Shown: piece after piece, positions 1 to 11,537 of the stretch
Position numbering within the stretch: position 1 is the first letter of the stretch
Layout of the letters: each line of letters begins with the position of its first letter
Origin: Aselliscus stoliczkanus
Lineage: Eukaryota > Chordata > Mammalia > Chiroptera > Hipposideridae
DNA length: 64,000 bases
Assembly: GCA_033961575.1 (NCBI GenBank)
Contig: CM066732.1
Span: forward strand, 106,890,687 to 106,954,686
Direction of reading: 5' to 3'
Position numbers and translations under genes: made by a program
Notes under the pieces: generated by a model
Database searches by the model: none
The model's input: only the letters and a program-made list of their open reading frames with translations
What the model was told of the DNA's origin: nothing

Positions 1-378
1 ACTAAATGTGTTGGATACATCTTGTGCACCAGTTCAAAATCCTATCTATACCACTTCCTACTCCAGCCACAGAATTGGTCAAAGAATACCTCTTGCTTCC
101 CACCCTGGGCTTCTTTAATACTACAGGCTTCAGCTTGAAACATACAGTCCCAGCTCCAGTACCACTCATAGGATTGAAATTGGAGATATCAGTGAGAACT
201 CATGATTTTGAATAGACAGAAATAGAGTGATATAAAGATATGCATGTATGTATGTTTTTTCCAGCACTGTCTGCTACGAGGACCTAGAAGCAATTATATC
301 ATAGTAGCTATGAACACATTGAGTATCCAAACCTTGATATCTAAATACTCTTTTACAATAAAAGTAACCAAGGACATA

Positions 379-381
<3 letters not shown>

Positions 382-423
<42 letters not shown>
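382..423. repeat. (AT)n microsatellite
   Basis: About 21 uninterrupted AT units. Confidence 0.98.
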
Positions 424-425
<2 letters not shown>

Positions 426-961
426 CTAAAGAATGAAGAAAAAAACTGATTAGATCAAATAAATGAAATAAGCAAAGATGCAGGATATAAGATGAACATA
501 CAAAAATCAGTTGTACTTGTATTTCTATACATTGGCAAAGAACAATCTGAAAAGGGAATTAAGGTAATAATTCCATTTACAATAGCATAAAAAAAGAATA
601 AAATATTTAGGAATAAATTTAACCAAGGAGATGAGGATTTACACACTGAAAACTACAAAACACTACTAAAAGAAATTGAAGAAAACTTAAATAAATGAAA
701 TATATACGTGTTCATTTTTAAATAATATTGTGAAGATAGCAATATTCCCCAAAACAATCTACAGATTCAGTGCAATCTGTATCAAAATCCCCCAAACTGC
801 ATTTTTGCAAAAATGAAAAAGTTGATCCTAAAATTGATATGAAATTGCAAAGGACCCTGAATAGCCAAAACAATCTTGAAAATGAATGAAGTTGATGGAC
901 CAATACTTTCTAATTTCAAAACTTAATACAAAGCTGCAGCAATAAAAGCAATATTGTACTG

Positions 962-1378
962 AGGCCAGCTGAGCAGCTCAGTTGGTTAAGAGCAGGAGCT
1001 CTGAGCAACAGGGTCTCCAGTTTGATTCCCACATGGGCCAGTGAGCTGCACCCGAGCTGAGCTGCCCTGAGCTGCCAACGGGCTGCTGGATGGCTCAACT
1101 GGTGAGAGCACGTGCTCCTAACAACAAGGTTGCTGGTTGGACTCCCGCATGCAATGGTGGGCTGCGCCTTTCACCACTCCCCGCAACCTCCCCTCCCCCC
1201 AACTAAGATTGAACAGGGTACCTTGAGCTGAAGGGGGGGGGGGGAAGGGGGCGAGCTGCAGATGGTGGGGGGCAGGATGATGACTGGACTAAGAGCTGAG
1301 CTAGCTGCATCCTCTACAACTAAGACAACTTGGCTGTTCCCCTTCCCCAATTCTCCAACAAAAAAATCTTTAAAAAAA
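962..1378 (+). mobile_element. SINE type D (double tRNA-like)
   Basis: Two tRNA-like units in tandem: CAGCTCAGTTGGTTAAGAGC and, 130 bases on, GGCTCAACTGGTGAGAGCAC. Ends in AATCTTTAAAAAAA. Contains an unusual G-run at 1234-1249. Inserted in L1. Confidence 0.8.
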
Positions 1379-2680
1379 CCCCAAAAGAACAATATGGTAT
1401 TGACATAAAGACAGACATATAGATGACTAGAATAAACTTGAATGTTCAGAAATGAACCCATAAATCTAATAAGGTCAATTGATTTTCAGCAAGAGTGCCA
1501 AAACCATTCAATGGGGGAAAGAACAGTCTCTTCAATAGATGTTGTTGGGAGAACTGGATATTCTAAAGAATTGAAGTTGGACTCCCTACCTCACACCACA
1601 TATAAAAATTAACTCCAAATAGATCAAAGACCTAAATTATAGCAGATAAAACTTAACCTTGTAGAAGAAAACATAGGCAAAAATCTTCATGACCTTGGAT
1701 TTGGCAATGGTTACTTAGATTTGATATCAAAAGCACAAGCAACAAAAGAAAATTAGATTAAATAGACTTTATCACAATTTAAATTTTTTGTGCATCAGAG
1801 AATAGTATCGAGAGTGAAAATATGATCCACAGAATGGGAGAAAATATTTGCAAATCATATACCGGATAAGAATATAGTATCAGAATATATAAAGAACTCT
1901 TACAACTCAGCAACAAAAAAGATAAACAACCCAATTAAAGAGTAGGGAAAGGACTTACATAGACAGTTTTCCAAAGAAAATATTATGGTTTTAATTTGCA
2001 TTTCCCTAGTAACTAATGACCTTGAACATTGTTTCATGTGCTTGTTGACCATTTTTATGAGATACCACTTCACACCCACTAGGCTGGCCATCACTTCTTT
2101 AAAAAACAAAAGTGTTAGTGAGGATGAGGAAAAGTGGGACACTTGTACATTGCTAATGGGAATGCAAAATGATGCAGTCAGTTTGGAAAACAATTTGGCA
2201 AGTCTTCAAAAAGTTAAACAGAATCACCATATGTCCCAGCAAGTCCATTCCTAGAAATATGCCCAAAAGAATTAAAAATAGGTATTCAAACAAATATTTG
2301 TACCAGAATGTTCACAGGCGCACGATTTACAATCACCCAAAGGTGGAAACAACCTAAATGCCCATCAGTGGATGAATGGATAAACAAATAATGGGGTAGC
2401 CATCAATGGAACTTAGCCATAAAAAGGAGTGAAGTACTTACTAATACATGCTACAACATGGATGAACCTTGAAAATATTATAAGTGAAAGAAGCTAGTCA
2501 CAAAAAGTCACATGTTGTATGATTTCATTTATATCCAGAATATATCCAAATATCCAGACTAGGTAAATCAATCCATAGATACAGAAAGTAGACTGGTTGC
2601 CAGGGACTAGAGAAAAGAGGACCATGGAATCCTGCTTACTGTACATAGAGTTTTCTTTTGGGTAATAAAAATGCCCTGGA

Positions 2681-2788
2681 GGGCTGGCCAAGTGGCACAG
2701 TGGTTAAACCCTGGCTTGGGAAGCCAGTGGCCCCGGTTCGGTCCCACATGTGAGGGCCAGTGACACTACCCTCAAAAAAAAAAAAAAA
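2681..2788 (+). mobile_element. SINE type A (short)
   Basis: About 95 bases, GGCTGGCCAAGTGGCACAGT through AGTGACACTACCCTC, then an A-tail. tRNA-derived with recognisable A and B boxes (GGTTCGGTCCC). Confidence 0.88.
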
Positions 2789-3382
2789 GCTCTGGAACTT
2801 GATAGAGGTGATAGTTGCATGACACTGTGAATGTAGTAAATGCCAGAAAATTGTACAATTTAAAATGGCTAATGGTTAATTTTTTTTGTTATGTGAATTC
2901 TGTTTCTATTTTTATAAAAGAGCTAATACTCCTTGATTCATAGCTTGGTCTAGGAGAGAAAAGAATGAGCCAGAAAGTAAAGGCGTGCTCAAAGAATGAA
3001 ATGTGCTTGTCAAAAGGACATAGGAACCATCTTGGGAGAGGGCAGTTCCTCAGCTAAGGACTTGTTTATTTTAATTAGAACTGAATATATTGTTTTTAAG
3101 CTACATTAACAAAACTATTTTTCAAAAATGCCCATTGTGGATACTGTGATTGTCAAAGTATATTATTCCTAGTTGTAAACTTTAGCCAATCATGAGGTCA
3201 GCCATGGCGATAGTAATAAATTGTAACATATGGAATAAAATAGGAATCTGTAAATCATACTGACACATAATTTCTGCAATAGGAACCTGAATCTATCTAA
3301 TAGTGAGGAAGCATTAAACAATCCCAAATTAAGGAACATTTTATAAAACAATAGACCAGTATTCTTCAAAAATATCAAGGTC

Positions 3383-3862
3383 GCTTTTTCCGCCATCTTG
3401 GGGCCTGTGGAGCTGAGTGGAAATCTTGCTGCTGAACTTTGGGGACCCGCTGGGAACAGGACTTCTAAAACGACAAATATGTCTGGAAGACAGCGTTCCA
3501 AGGCCACTGTGCTGGCTAAAGCCGGGTCTCCGGAACCAGAGAGAGCACACAGCACTTCTTAAAACTGAAGGTGTTTATGCTCAAGATGAAACTAATTCTA
3601 TCTAGACAAGAGACATGCTTATGTGTACAAGGCAAAGAACAACACTGTGACTCCTGGTGGCAAACCAAACAAAACCAGAGTAACCTGGGGACAGGTAACT
3701 CGTGCTCATGGAAACAGTGGTGTGATTCATACCAAATTCCGAAGCAGCCTTCCTGCTAAGACCACAGGACACAGAGCCCGTGTAATGCTGTGCCCTTCAA
3801 AGATTTAAACTTACTGAAAAGTAAATAAAGTGGATTCGTTCTCTTGCAAAAAAAAAAAAAAA
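3383..3862 (+). pseudogene. RPL35AP: RPL35A processed pseudogene
   Basis: Intronless copy of ribosomal protein L35a mRNA. The 5' UTR-like start (TTCCGCCATCTTGG), an ATG at 3479 (MSGRQRSKA), recognisable blocks [29 protein letters not shown] and RAHGNSG, the stop at 3808, and an A-run at 3848-3862 are all present. The reading frame shifts twice and a stop interrupts the DETNSI region, so it is dead. Imperfect target duplication AAT.T.AAGGTC flanks it (about 3371-3382 and 3861-3872), as expected for L1-mediated retroposition. Confidence 0.93.
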
Positions 3863-4364
3863 TGTGAAGGTCATGAAACGCAATGACTAAGGAACTGCTC
3901 CAGCATAAATGAAACCAGAGACATGACAACTAAGTTCAAATATGATTTTGGATTAGTTTTCAGACCAGAAAATAATTGTCTTTTGCTCTCAAGAATATTA
4001 ATGGGACTTGTTAGAATTTCAATAAAATCTAAGATTAGATAATATCAATCATAACTTTCTGATCTTGATCATCATGAAGTAATTACGAAAGAATATCCTT
4101 GTTTTTAGGACTTTCACACTGAAATATTTAGGGGTAAAGGGCATCATGTGGGCAACTTATTATCAATGGGTTTAGAAAACCAATAATGTGTGTGTTTGTA
4201 TGTATATACACATACATATATAAACAGAGAGAGGAAAAAAAGATTAAAGCAAATGTGGTAAAATACTAACATTTGTGGAATTGGGATAACAGGTATATGA
4301 AAATTTTTAAAATTATTTTTGCACCTTTTCTCCATCCAAAATTATTTCAAAATAATAGTTTTCA

Positions 4365-4975
4365 AAAAATATTTAAAAGTAATTACCATATGACCCAGGC
4401 AACCCATCTCTCTTGGGTATCTACCCAAAAAATCTGAAAACATTTATCCATAAAGATATATGTGCTCCAATGTTCATTGCAGCTTTATTTATGGTGGCCA
4501 AGAAGTGAAAACCACCAAAGTGTGCTTTGATAAATGATTGGATAAAGAAGTTGTGATATATATACACAATGGAATACTATTCTGCCATAAGATAAGATGA
4601 AATACTGCCATTTGCAACAACATGGATGGATCTTGAGATTATAATGCTAAGCAAAATAAATCAGACAGAAAAAGTAGAGAACCATATAATTTCACTGATG
4701 GGATATAAAACTAAAAACAAAAGGACAAGAAAAACAAATGAGAAATAAAACTCATAGACACAGACAATAGTTTAGTGGTTACCAGAGGATAGATAACGAG
4801 GTAAGGGGTTGTAGATGAGGGTAAAGGGGGTCAAATATATGGAGATGGAAAGAGAACTTATTCTGGGTGGTGAACACACAATGTGATATATAGATGATGT
4901 ATTACAGAATTGTATACCTGAAATCTATGTAACTTCGCTAACAATTGTCACCCCAATAAACTTGAATTTAAAAAA
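4365..4975 (+). mobile_element. L1 3' end, younger family
   Basis: Contains ACAATGGAATACTATTCTGC and ends with CACCCCAATAAACTTGAATT and an A-rich tail. Truncated at its 5' end. Confidence 0.85.
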
Positions 4976-5439
4976 CAAACAAACATTTAAAAGTCTCTTC
5001 AGAAAATCCCACCAGATCAAATCTAGTGGCCCACTTGAAAATCTATCATTGTCTTGGCTTTTCCTCTCTTTTACTCCCCCATCCTTCCTTCCTCATCTTG
5101 AGGTTAGAATGGATTTGTAATGAGACTGGAGAAACCATCAACTTGATTGTTACCTGGAAGGCCTTGGTGATAATTCCTTTAATTGAGGCACTGGTGAGGT
5201 AAATGCACTGGTAAGAAGGCCACAGATATCTTTGAAAAGCTCAACGGTGGTTGTCTTTTATGGGCTGAAATTTACAGAAGATGCAACTGCGACAGGGCTC
5301 CCTAGAATTAGTTAGAAATAAAAGAATTCCTGAATGGTAAATGACAGGTGGCAGGGTATAACTACTATAATGGGAAGCAAAAGTGGAGTATAAACAGGGT
5401 GTCTTGGCCCATAGGGACCTGTGGTGATGGCTAATAGAT

Positions 5440-6095
5440 TCATGGTACCATTGTAAAGTGTACAACTCAGTGGTTTTTAATATATTCAAAAAGTTGTATG
5501 ATCACCCCTATCTAGTTCTAGAACATTTCATTTCCCTAAAAAGAGATCTATACCCATTAGCAGTCACTCCCTACCCCTTCTTCACTCCAGTCCCTGGCAG
5601 CCACTAATCTACTTGGTGCTTATGATTTTGCCTGTTCTGGAGCTGTCCTACAAATGGAATCACACAGTATGTGACCTCTTATGCCCAGCTTCTTTCACGT
5701 TTTCCATTTGTCCATGTTGGTATCAGTATCTCATTCCTTGTTATGGCTGAGTAATATTCCACTGTAGGGCTATACCACAATTTGTTTATCCATTCATCAG
5801 TTGATAGACATTTGGGATGTTTCCACTTTTTGGCTATTATAATGATGCTATAAACATTCATGTGTAAATTTTTGTGTGCACATATATTTTTACTTCTCTT
5901 GGGTATATTAGAATTGCTAGGTCATATAGTGACACAATGTTTCCTTTTTGAGGAAGAGCCAAACTGTTCCATAGCAGGTGCACTTTTACATTCCTACCAG
6001 CATTTCTCCACATCCTTGTCATTTATCTTCTGTCTTTTGATTATAGTCTTCCTAGTGTATGTGAAGTGGTATCTCACTGTGGCTTTGAATGGCTG
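5440..6095 (-). mobile_element. L1 3' end, inverted
   Basis: Plus strand shows the reverse of L1 3' sequence (GAGTAATATTCCACTGTAGG, TTTATCCATTCATCAGTTGA). Degenerate. Confidence 0.85.
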
Positions 6096-6190
6096 CTGTA
6101 TCTTTACTAAAAAAAAACAAAAAAAAAACAATTTATCCTCTGGCATTTGGTGTGTAACTACTAAATTAATGCATCCTTAAAAGGATCCAT

Positions 6191-6592
6191 GGGCCAGCCA
6201 AGTGGCGTGTTGGTTAAGAGCTGGCTTGGAATGGCAGGGGCCCCAGTTCGGATCTCACATATGAAGGCCAGTGACACTGCCCTCTACAGCTAAGATGGTG
6301 AACAACAGCTCCACCTGGAGCTGGGCTGCTGTGAATCCACTGGACGGCATAGCTGCAGCCCCTGCTCCAGTGGGTTGCCATAGGCTACAGTGAGCGGCCG
6401 GCAGCCAGTGCAAGCTGCCAAGAGCCACTGTGAGCAGCCGTCCAGAGGCCGGTGACTGATCTGCCTCACCTGAGAAGAGCGCAATAATGATACCCACATG
6501 GGCCAGTGAAGCAATGTCCTCGACAACAGACTGAAGAACAAAAAGGACAACAACTTGTCTTGCCCTCCCCCAATAAAAATCTTTTAAAAAAA
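6191..6592 (+). mobile_element. SINE type B (long)
   Basis: tRNA head like type A followed by about 300 bases including CAACAGCTCCACCTGGAGCT and a CAATAAAAATCTT tail. Target duplicate AAAGGATC on both sides. Confidence 0.88.
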
Positions 6593-7312
6593 AGGATCAA
6601 AAGCAAATCAATTTAACTCAATGTTAGATAGTTATTATTTCTTGGATGTAACAGAACTATGTATTCTGGTCCCTTGTCATCTGGCTTGACTGTGCATCCT
6701 GTGGGAAGAGTCTATGTTCCTGCCCTTGACTTTGCGCTTGACATGCTCTAAACCAACAGAATATGAAAAGACATGACCTTTATCACAATTGAGCAAAAGT
6801 TTATAATATCGTGTCTCCTGTTTCTCTCAATCCTATAGTGTCAAATACCAGACAGGGACTGCTCCTTGAGCCTGGGTCCCACAATAAGACACGTGGAACT
6901 GATGTGGGCCAGGGAAGTAGCACCGCCACTGGACAACTTCTAAGTTTTCCTACAGAAATTTTAAGTCTCCTCTTCCCTAGTTTCTTAGCTCCTGGCTTTG
7001 ATTATTCTTCTAATCAGTTTTTGAATCCTAGACTAAAGATTGCCCCTAGACTGAATCACAGAATATTTCTCACCCACTCTGGCTTTAGATAACTACTTAA
7101 AACCTGTGACTTCCTAATATTCCCCAAGCCATTCCAGACCTAACTCTTGGATAATCTCATCCCAGAGACTAAATAGGCTTTAACATTCCCCAGGCTAGTA
7201 TACTTGTTGATTGTAAACATTAAAGGCTAATGTTTTTTCCTGTAGTCACCCAACATCAATAGCTTTGAGCTCTGCTCTTTAAGAAATGTATTAATTAAAA
7301 TTTATCTTTCCT

Positions 7313-7712
7313 GGGCTGGCTGAGTGACACATTGGTTAAGAGCTGGTTTTGGGACGCCAGCAGCCCCGGTTCGGATCCCACGTATGAGGGCCAGTGACAC
7401 TGCCCTCTACAACTAACAACAGCTCCACCTGTTGCTGGCTGCGAGCCCCGGTGACGGTGTAGGCTGCAGCCCCTGCTGCAGTGGGCTGCCATAGGCTACA
7501 GTGAGTGGCCGGCAGCAGCCAGCGTGAGCTGCCAATAGCCACGGTGAACGACTATCCAGAGGCCGGCGACCGATCTGCCTCATCCGGGAAGAGCGTAATG
7601 ACGATAACCAACATAGGCCAGTGAAGCAACGTCCTCCGCAACTAGACTGAAGAACAAAAAGACTGCAACTTGTCTGTTCCCCTTCCCCAATAAAAAAATC
7701 TTTAAAAAAAAA
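7313..7712 (+). mobile_element. SINE type B (long)
   Basis: Head GGGCTGGCTGAGTGACACAT, body with CAGCTCCACCTGTTGCTGGC, tail CCCAATAAAAAAATC and A-run. Confidence 0.87.
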
Positions 7713-8304
7713 CTAAAAAAAACCCTCCAAGTCCTGGCCAGTCAGCACCTTTTTGGGCTTCTTTTGCTCGGCCCACCCACTCCAAACTCTTTGGAGTGTC
7801 CTTTTTCTCCTAATAATGGCCTTTGAGCCATTCTCTACTGTTTGGACCCGCTTCTGTTTCTTTGAAATGTACTTTTTCTTCTAGTAAACTCCTTTTCTGC
7901 AACTTTACCTTCCTGGTCCGTGTCTTCCTTCTTCGGTTCCATGAGACCACGATCTCGGCACATACACAATCACACACATCAAAAAATCCTGTTTCAGAAC
8001 AGACCAGTTTACTTATAGCCAAGGAAAACCAAGTCTATCACATAGTTGACACGCAGTATATTAAAATTTTTATATATATTTTTAAGTGCATCGAAGAAAA
8101 ACAGCCTCAAAAGCTCACTAAACTGTTAAATGTGTTGATTAAAATTTTACTTTATTACTGTAGTTTGAATTTTTTAAGGAATATGTACTACTTTCATAAT
8201 TTTTTTTAATTACCTATGCTGTCTATTCAACACAAATAGCTTAGATTGCTATAGTGAATTTATATACATAATTGTTTTTATATAATTTATTATTTAAAAA
8301 ATCA

Positions 8305-8410
8305 ATTTTTTCTTTTGAGGGCAGTGTCACTGGCCCTCATATGTGGGATCTGAACTAGGGCCGCTGGCATCCCAAGCCAGCTCTTAACCACTGTGCCACT
8401 CTGCCGGCCC
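8305..8410 (-). mobile_element. SINE type A, inverted
   Basis: Reverse of the type A unit (GAGGGCAGTGTCACTGGCCC ... CTGCCGGCCC). Target duplicates TAATTTATT flank it. Confidence 0.88.
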
Positions 8411-8497
8411 TAATTTATTTTTTGAAAAGCACTTTGTACACATTCTATTATGTTTGTAGTTCTCATTGAAAACACAAGTTTAAGATTGTTAGGTTAG

Positions 8498-8950
8498 AGA
8501 GCTGGCCAAGTGGCTCAGTTGGTTGGGAGTTGGCTTGGGACCTCGAGCTCTGAGCAGCAGGGCCGCCGGTTCAGATCCCACATGGACCAGTGATGCTGTG
8601 CCCTCCACAGCTAGGATTATGAACAGAGGCTCAACCTGGAGCTGGACTGCTGTGGGTGTCTAGCAACGGCACAGGCTGCAGTAGGCTGCAGTGAGCTACT
8701 GTGGATGGCCAGTGGCCAGCATGAGCAGCCGGCAGCCGGCGAGAACTGTTGTGAGTGGTAGTCCAAAGGTAGGTGACTGACTGTTTCATCCGGGAAGAGC
8801 ACAATGATCATAATGCCAACATGGGCCAGTGAAGCGACGTCCTCCACAACTAGATTGAAGAACCAAAGGACAGCAACTTGTCTGTTTCCCTCCGCAATCC
8901 CCAATGCTGTTCCCCTCCCTCAATCCCCAGCGAAATTTAAAAAAAAAAAA
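8498..8950 (+). mobile_element. SINE type B/D hybrid, long
   Basis: Head has CTCAGTTGGTT as in types C/D with a CGAGCTCTGAGCAGCAG insertion, but the body is type B (CTCAACCTGGAGCTGGACTG). Target duplicate GATTGTTAGGTTA at 8484-8496 and 8951-8963. Confidence 0.88.
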
Positions 8951-9134
8951 GATTGTTAGGTTAAAAAGCAGTATATTCTTAGCAATTTCAAAAACACTTT
9001 AATTATGTGAATACCTTCCTAACAAATTAACTCTTCCCTAATCATCAATGCAAATTTGCTTATTGAGTTAAACAAATCTGTGTCACATTTGCCACCCTAT
9101 ATAACTCTAATATACCTTCTCTAAAACTTCATTT

Positions 9135-9250
9135 GGGGGCCGGCCGAGTGGCGCGGTGGTTAATTGCTGGCTTGGGAAGCCAGCGGCCCCGGTTCGGTCC
9201 CACATACAAGGGCCAGTGACACTGTCCTCAAAAAAATAAAAAAAATAATA
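9135..9250 (+). mobile_element. SINE type A
   Basis: GGGGCCGGCCGAGTGGCGCG through TGTCCTC and an A/T tail. Target duplicate AAAACYTCATTTG. Confidence 0.88.
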
Positions 9251-9666
9251 AAACCTCATTTGATCTGAGCCTCCCCAATTTTCAATTTCCTCCTCCATTC
9301 TGCCTGGGATGACACAGGGCTGGGGTTGAAAGACCCTGAAGTATATTAAATCAGACTAACTGTAGGCTAACTGAAGGACATTCTGCCTGAGGTGGTTAAC
9401 TTGGTTCTCTTCACCAACAAACACTACTGTAAACACCATTCCCAAATATTTTATAAATACAGTCTAGATTGTTACCCCATGATATTGTATATGCTGCATT
9501 CCCAGAAAAATAAACCTCGACTAGGAAACAGAATATTCCTTAAGATATTTGTTTTTGCTTAAAAGGAAATTACTAATATGTCCTGGTGAAAAGACATAAA
9601 ATGAAAAATGAAAGTACAGTAAACATTAAGATTGACAGTGCTAGTTTCAAAAATCATCATTTATGA

Positions 9667-9672
9667 TTTATT
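9667..9672 (-). promoter_or_regulatory. PIGBOS1: Candidate poly(A) signal of PIGBOS1
   Basis: AATAAA on the minus strand, about 100 bases past the PIGBOS1 stop codon. It is the first canonical hexamer met downstream. Transcript data would be needed to show that it is used. Confidence 0.4.
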
Positions 9673-9769
9673 TGTTTAAAATATATTTGATAAGTTTTAG
9701 TAGACTATTTATAGTCAATGTATAATTTCAATGGAACTTTAAGCAACTACAGTTCAACTCCTTGTAGTA

Positions 9770-9934
9770 TTAACTTCTCTTCTCTCCTGATTCCTGTGCC
9801 AATTTCAACTTTTCTTTTAATTCCTTCTGATCTCTGGAATACTGTTCAAATATTGGTTTATAAATATATATTCCTCCAACAATTCCAAGGATGCTAGCAA
9901 AAAAAAGTTGTGGAAGAGTCAATCTCCTAGACAT
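9770..9934 (-). CDS. PIGBOS1: PIGBOS1 mitochondrial outer-membrane microprotein (54 aa)
   Basis: The 54-codon frame starts at the ATG at 9934-9932 and ends with TAA at 9772-9770. It begins [12 protein letters not shown], has one hydrophobic segment at about residues 7-25 (a small-residue GIVGG core) and then a charged, lysine/glutamate-rich tail (residues 28-54, [11 protein letters not shown]). Length, the single N-terminal membrane segment and the tail match human PIGBOS1. The human protein is known to sit in the mitochondrial outer membrane, contact ER CLCC1 and modulate the unfolded-protein response. No in-frame ATG lies upstream in the exon. A splice acceptor (TTTGTACACAG) on the minus strand places the exon's 5' border at 10007, so an upstream non-coding exon must exist, probably in the CpG island near 13.1-13.5 kb; I could not fix its donor. 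The gene is divergent from PIGB. Confidence 0.93.
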   Translation of the reverse strand: MSRRLTLPQLFFASILGIVGGIYIYKPIFEQYSRDQKELKEKLKLAQESGEKRS

Positions 9935-10007
9935 ATTTTCAACAAACGCCGCACAGTGCAAAGGTGGTTTTGAAAAATTACACGCTGCTCAGGAAATCTC
10001 TTCAGGT
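9935..10007 (-). other. PIGBOS1: 5' UTR part of PIGBOS1 coding exon
   Basis: The minus strand shows a pyrimidine-rich tract ending in CAG at 10010-10008, so the exon begins at 10007 and carries 73 bases of 5' UTR before the ATG. The splice acceptor is read directly from sequence; its use is inferred from the human gene structure. Confidence 0.6.
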
Positions 10008-10167
10008 CTGTGTACAAAGAAAGTAGAAAGCAAAGCAATAAGTTAGTACATGATCCTTTTTAAAGATTTCCCGTCACTACTTCGCTCCAGAGTGAACCAT
10101 GCTTTTGTTATAATAAGTAAATATTACTTATTGATTTATCTAAAATAGGGATATATATATATACATA

Positions 10168-10393
10168 GTGGGTGCCAAAAAAAATACACATTTTAAGAAA
10201 GAAGAAAACTATTAAAATTGTAATAATATATACCGATAACAAAAGATGAATACAAGTCACGTTTGACTTCTGCAATTACAATAGGTGCTCAAAGTGGTTA
10301 CCATCAGTGTTCAGGTATTTCTGATTATGGTGAAATGCTGCCTGAGCAACATTGATCAGTGTCCACTTGTATATATTTTTTTGGCACCCCCAC
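10168..10393 (-). mobile_element. Mariner-like nonautonomous element, copy 1
   Basis: 226 bases between TA sites with terminal GTGGGTGCCAAAAAAAA and its inverse. On the minus strand it retains a C-terminal transposase remnant ending in the residues NTDGNHFEHLL and a TAA. Homologous along its full length to the inverted copy at 35276-35503. Confidence 0.8.
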
Positions 10394-11129
10394 TATATTT
10401 AAGCAGTGTGGGAAATGAGGCTTAGGGGATGGTATAAGACAAAGCTAAATCCTATTACAGAATGTTCTCAATGGTTTTAAATGGATAATTTAAAAAATGG
10501 CAAAAGTAGGGCAGGCGGTAGGCATACTCTTTATGCCTTTAAAGGTTAATTACTAAAATAAACGGTCCCCCTAAAAGTTGAAAGTGATTGCCAATCTGAT
10601 CTGGAAGTAGGAGAAAGAGAAATGTTACTTTTCATTATTAGCCCTTCTTTACTATTTATATATTTTGGCAATATGTATGAGCAAACACAATAATTTTTGT
10701 AAAAAGAGCCTATAAGATTTTATGAGTTCCTTTTGATGCTTTAGTAGGTAAATGATTCATATGTAAATCATCTGCCATCTATTTTTGACAAAAGAACAAC
10801 AGATTTGGCTGGTTTTAGGTCTAACAATAGAGGAATTAAGACTCTAGTACTTCTTGTAAAGTTATACTCCTTGTGAGCAGCTTAGTCTCTGGAGAAACTA
10901 GGTAGATGTTTATGAATGAGGAAAGCAGAGCAAAGGTCTTACGCGTTTTCATCATTATACCTTATTATACCAATATTTCATGGCCTCCTGGACCAACCCT
11001 GGAGGTCACAAAAATCATTAGTGGCAGAACTAATACTAAAAACTGGCTTAGCCTTAACATCACTAAAATGTAATTTAAACTAATTTGGGAAAGAAAACCC
11101 TGTTTTCTCCTGGACTCTACAGTTAACTA

Positions 11130-11215
11130 CTGGGTTGTTGGAAAAGTCATGACGCATTTTTGGAACGAAAAACATAGAAAAAAAAAAAAAAGTCATGACT
11201 TTTCCGACAACCCAA
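11130..11215. mobile_element. Mariner-derived hairpin MITE, copy 1
   Basis: Two near-perfect arms, TGGGTTGTYGGAAAAGTCAT followed by GAC and its reverse complement, are separated by a short loop containing an A run. A TA site flanks it on the left; the right TA reads CA. Shares arms with copies at 15386 and 31193. Confidence 0.85.
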
Positions 11216-11359
11216 CAGATAAATGACAACTTCATCCAGCATGCTTTGGATCAAGTCCTCTCAGTGTAAAAAAAAAAAAAAAAAAAAGAAGAGCCATTTG
11301 TAAGTCAGCTCCTTGGGAAATTGATAATTAAACCACACCAAAATGGGAAGGTTATCCTT

Positions 11360-11500
11360 TTGCCACTAGCTGGCTAAGTGACCCAGACCAAGTCATTTAA
11401 TCTCTTTTGAACCTCATTTTACGCATGTATACAACAGGCTGAATCATCCCTACCCTGTCTACCTCCTTCAATAAGTAATTATTGTGACATCACCCAAACT
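11360..11500 (+). repeat. MIR fragment
   Basis: Old mammal-wide SINE, with the core AAGTCATTTAATCTCTTTTG and CTCATTTTACGCATG. Confidence 0.6.
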
Positions 11501-11537
11501 GTGAAATGTTACACAAACATGTTTATAACGATCATTA

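Larger units (their letters stand above)
440..2925 (+). mobile_element. L1 3' part (ORF2 end and 3' UTR), old
   Basis: Degenerate sequence corresponding to the last part of L1 ORF2 (AAACTACAAAACACTACTAA) and through the 3' UTR ending near CTGTGAATGTAGTAAATGCC. Interrupted by SINEs at 962-1378 and 2681-2788. Many stops; not functional. Confidence 0.85.

Noticed and set aside
1985..2357. Short overlapping frames resembling peptides
   Set aside because: They lie in a degenerate L1 3' end and are broken ORF2 sequence or its untranslated tail.
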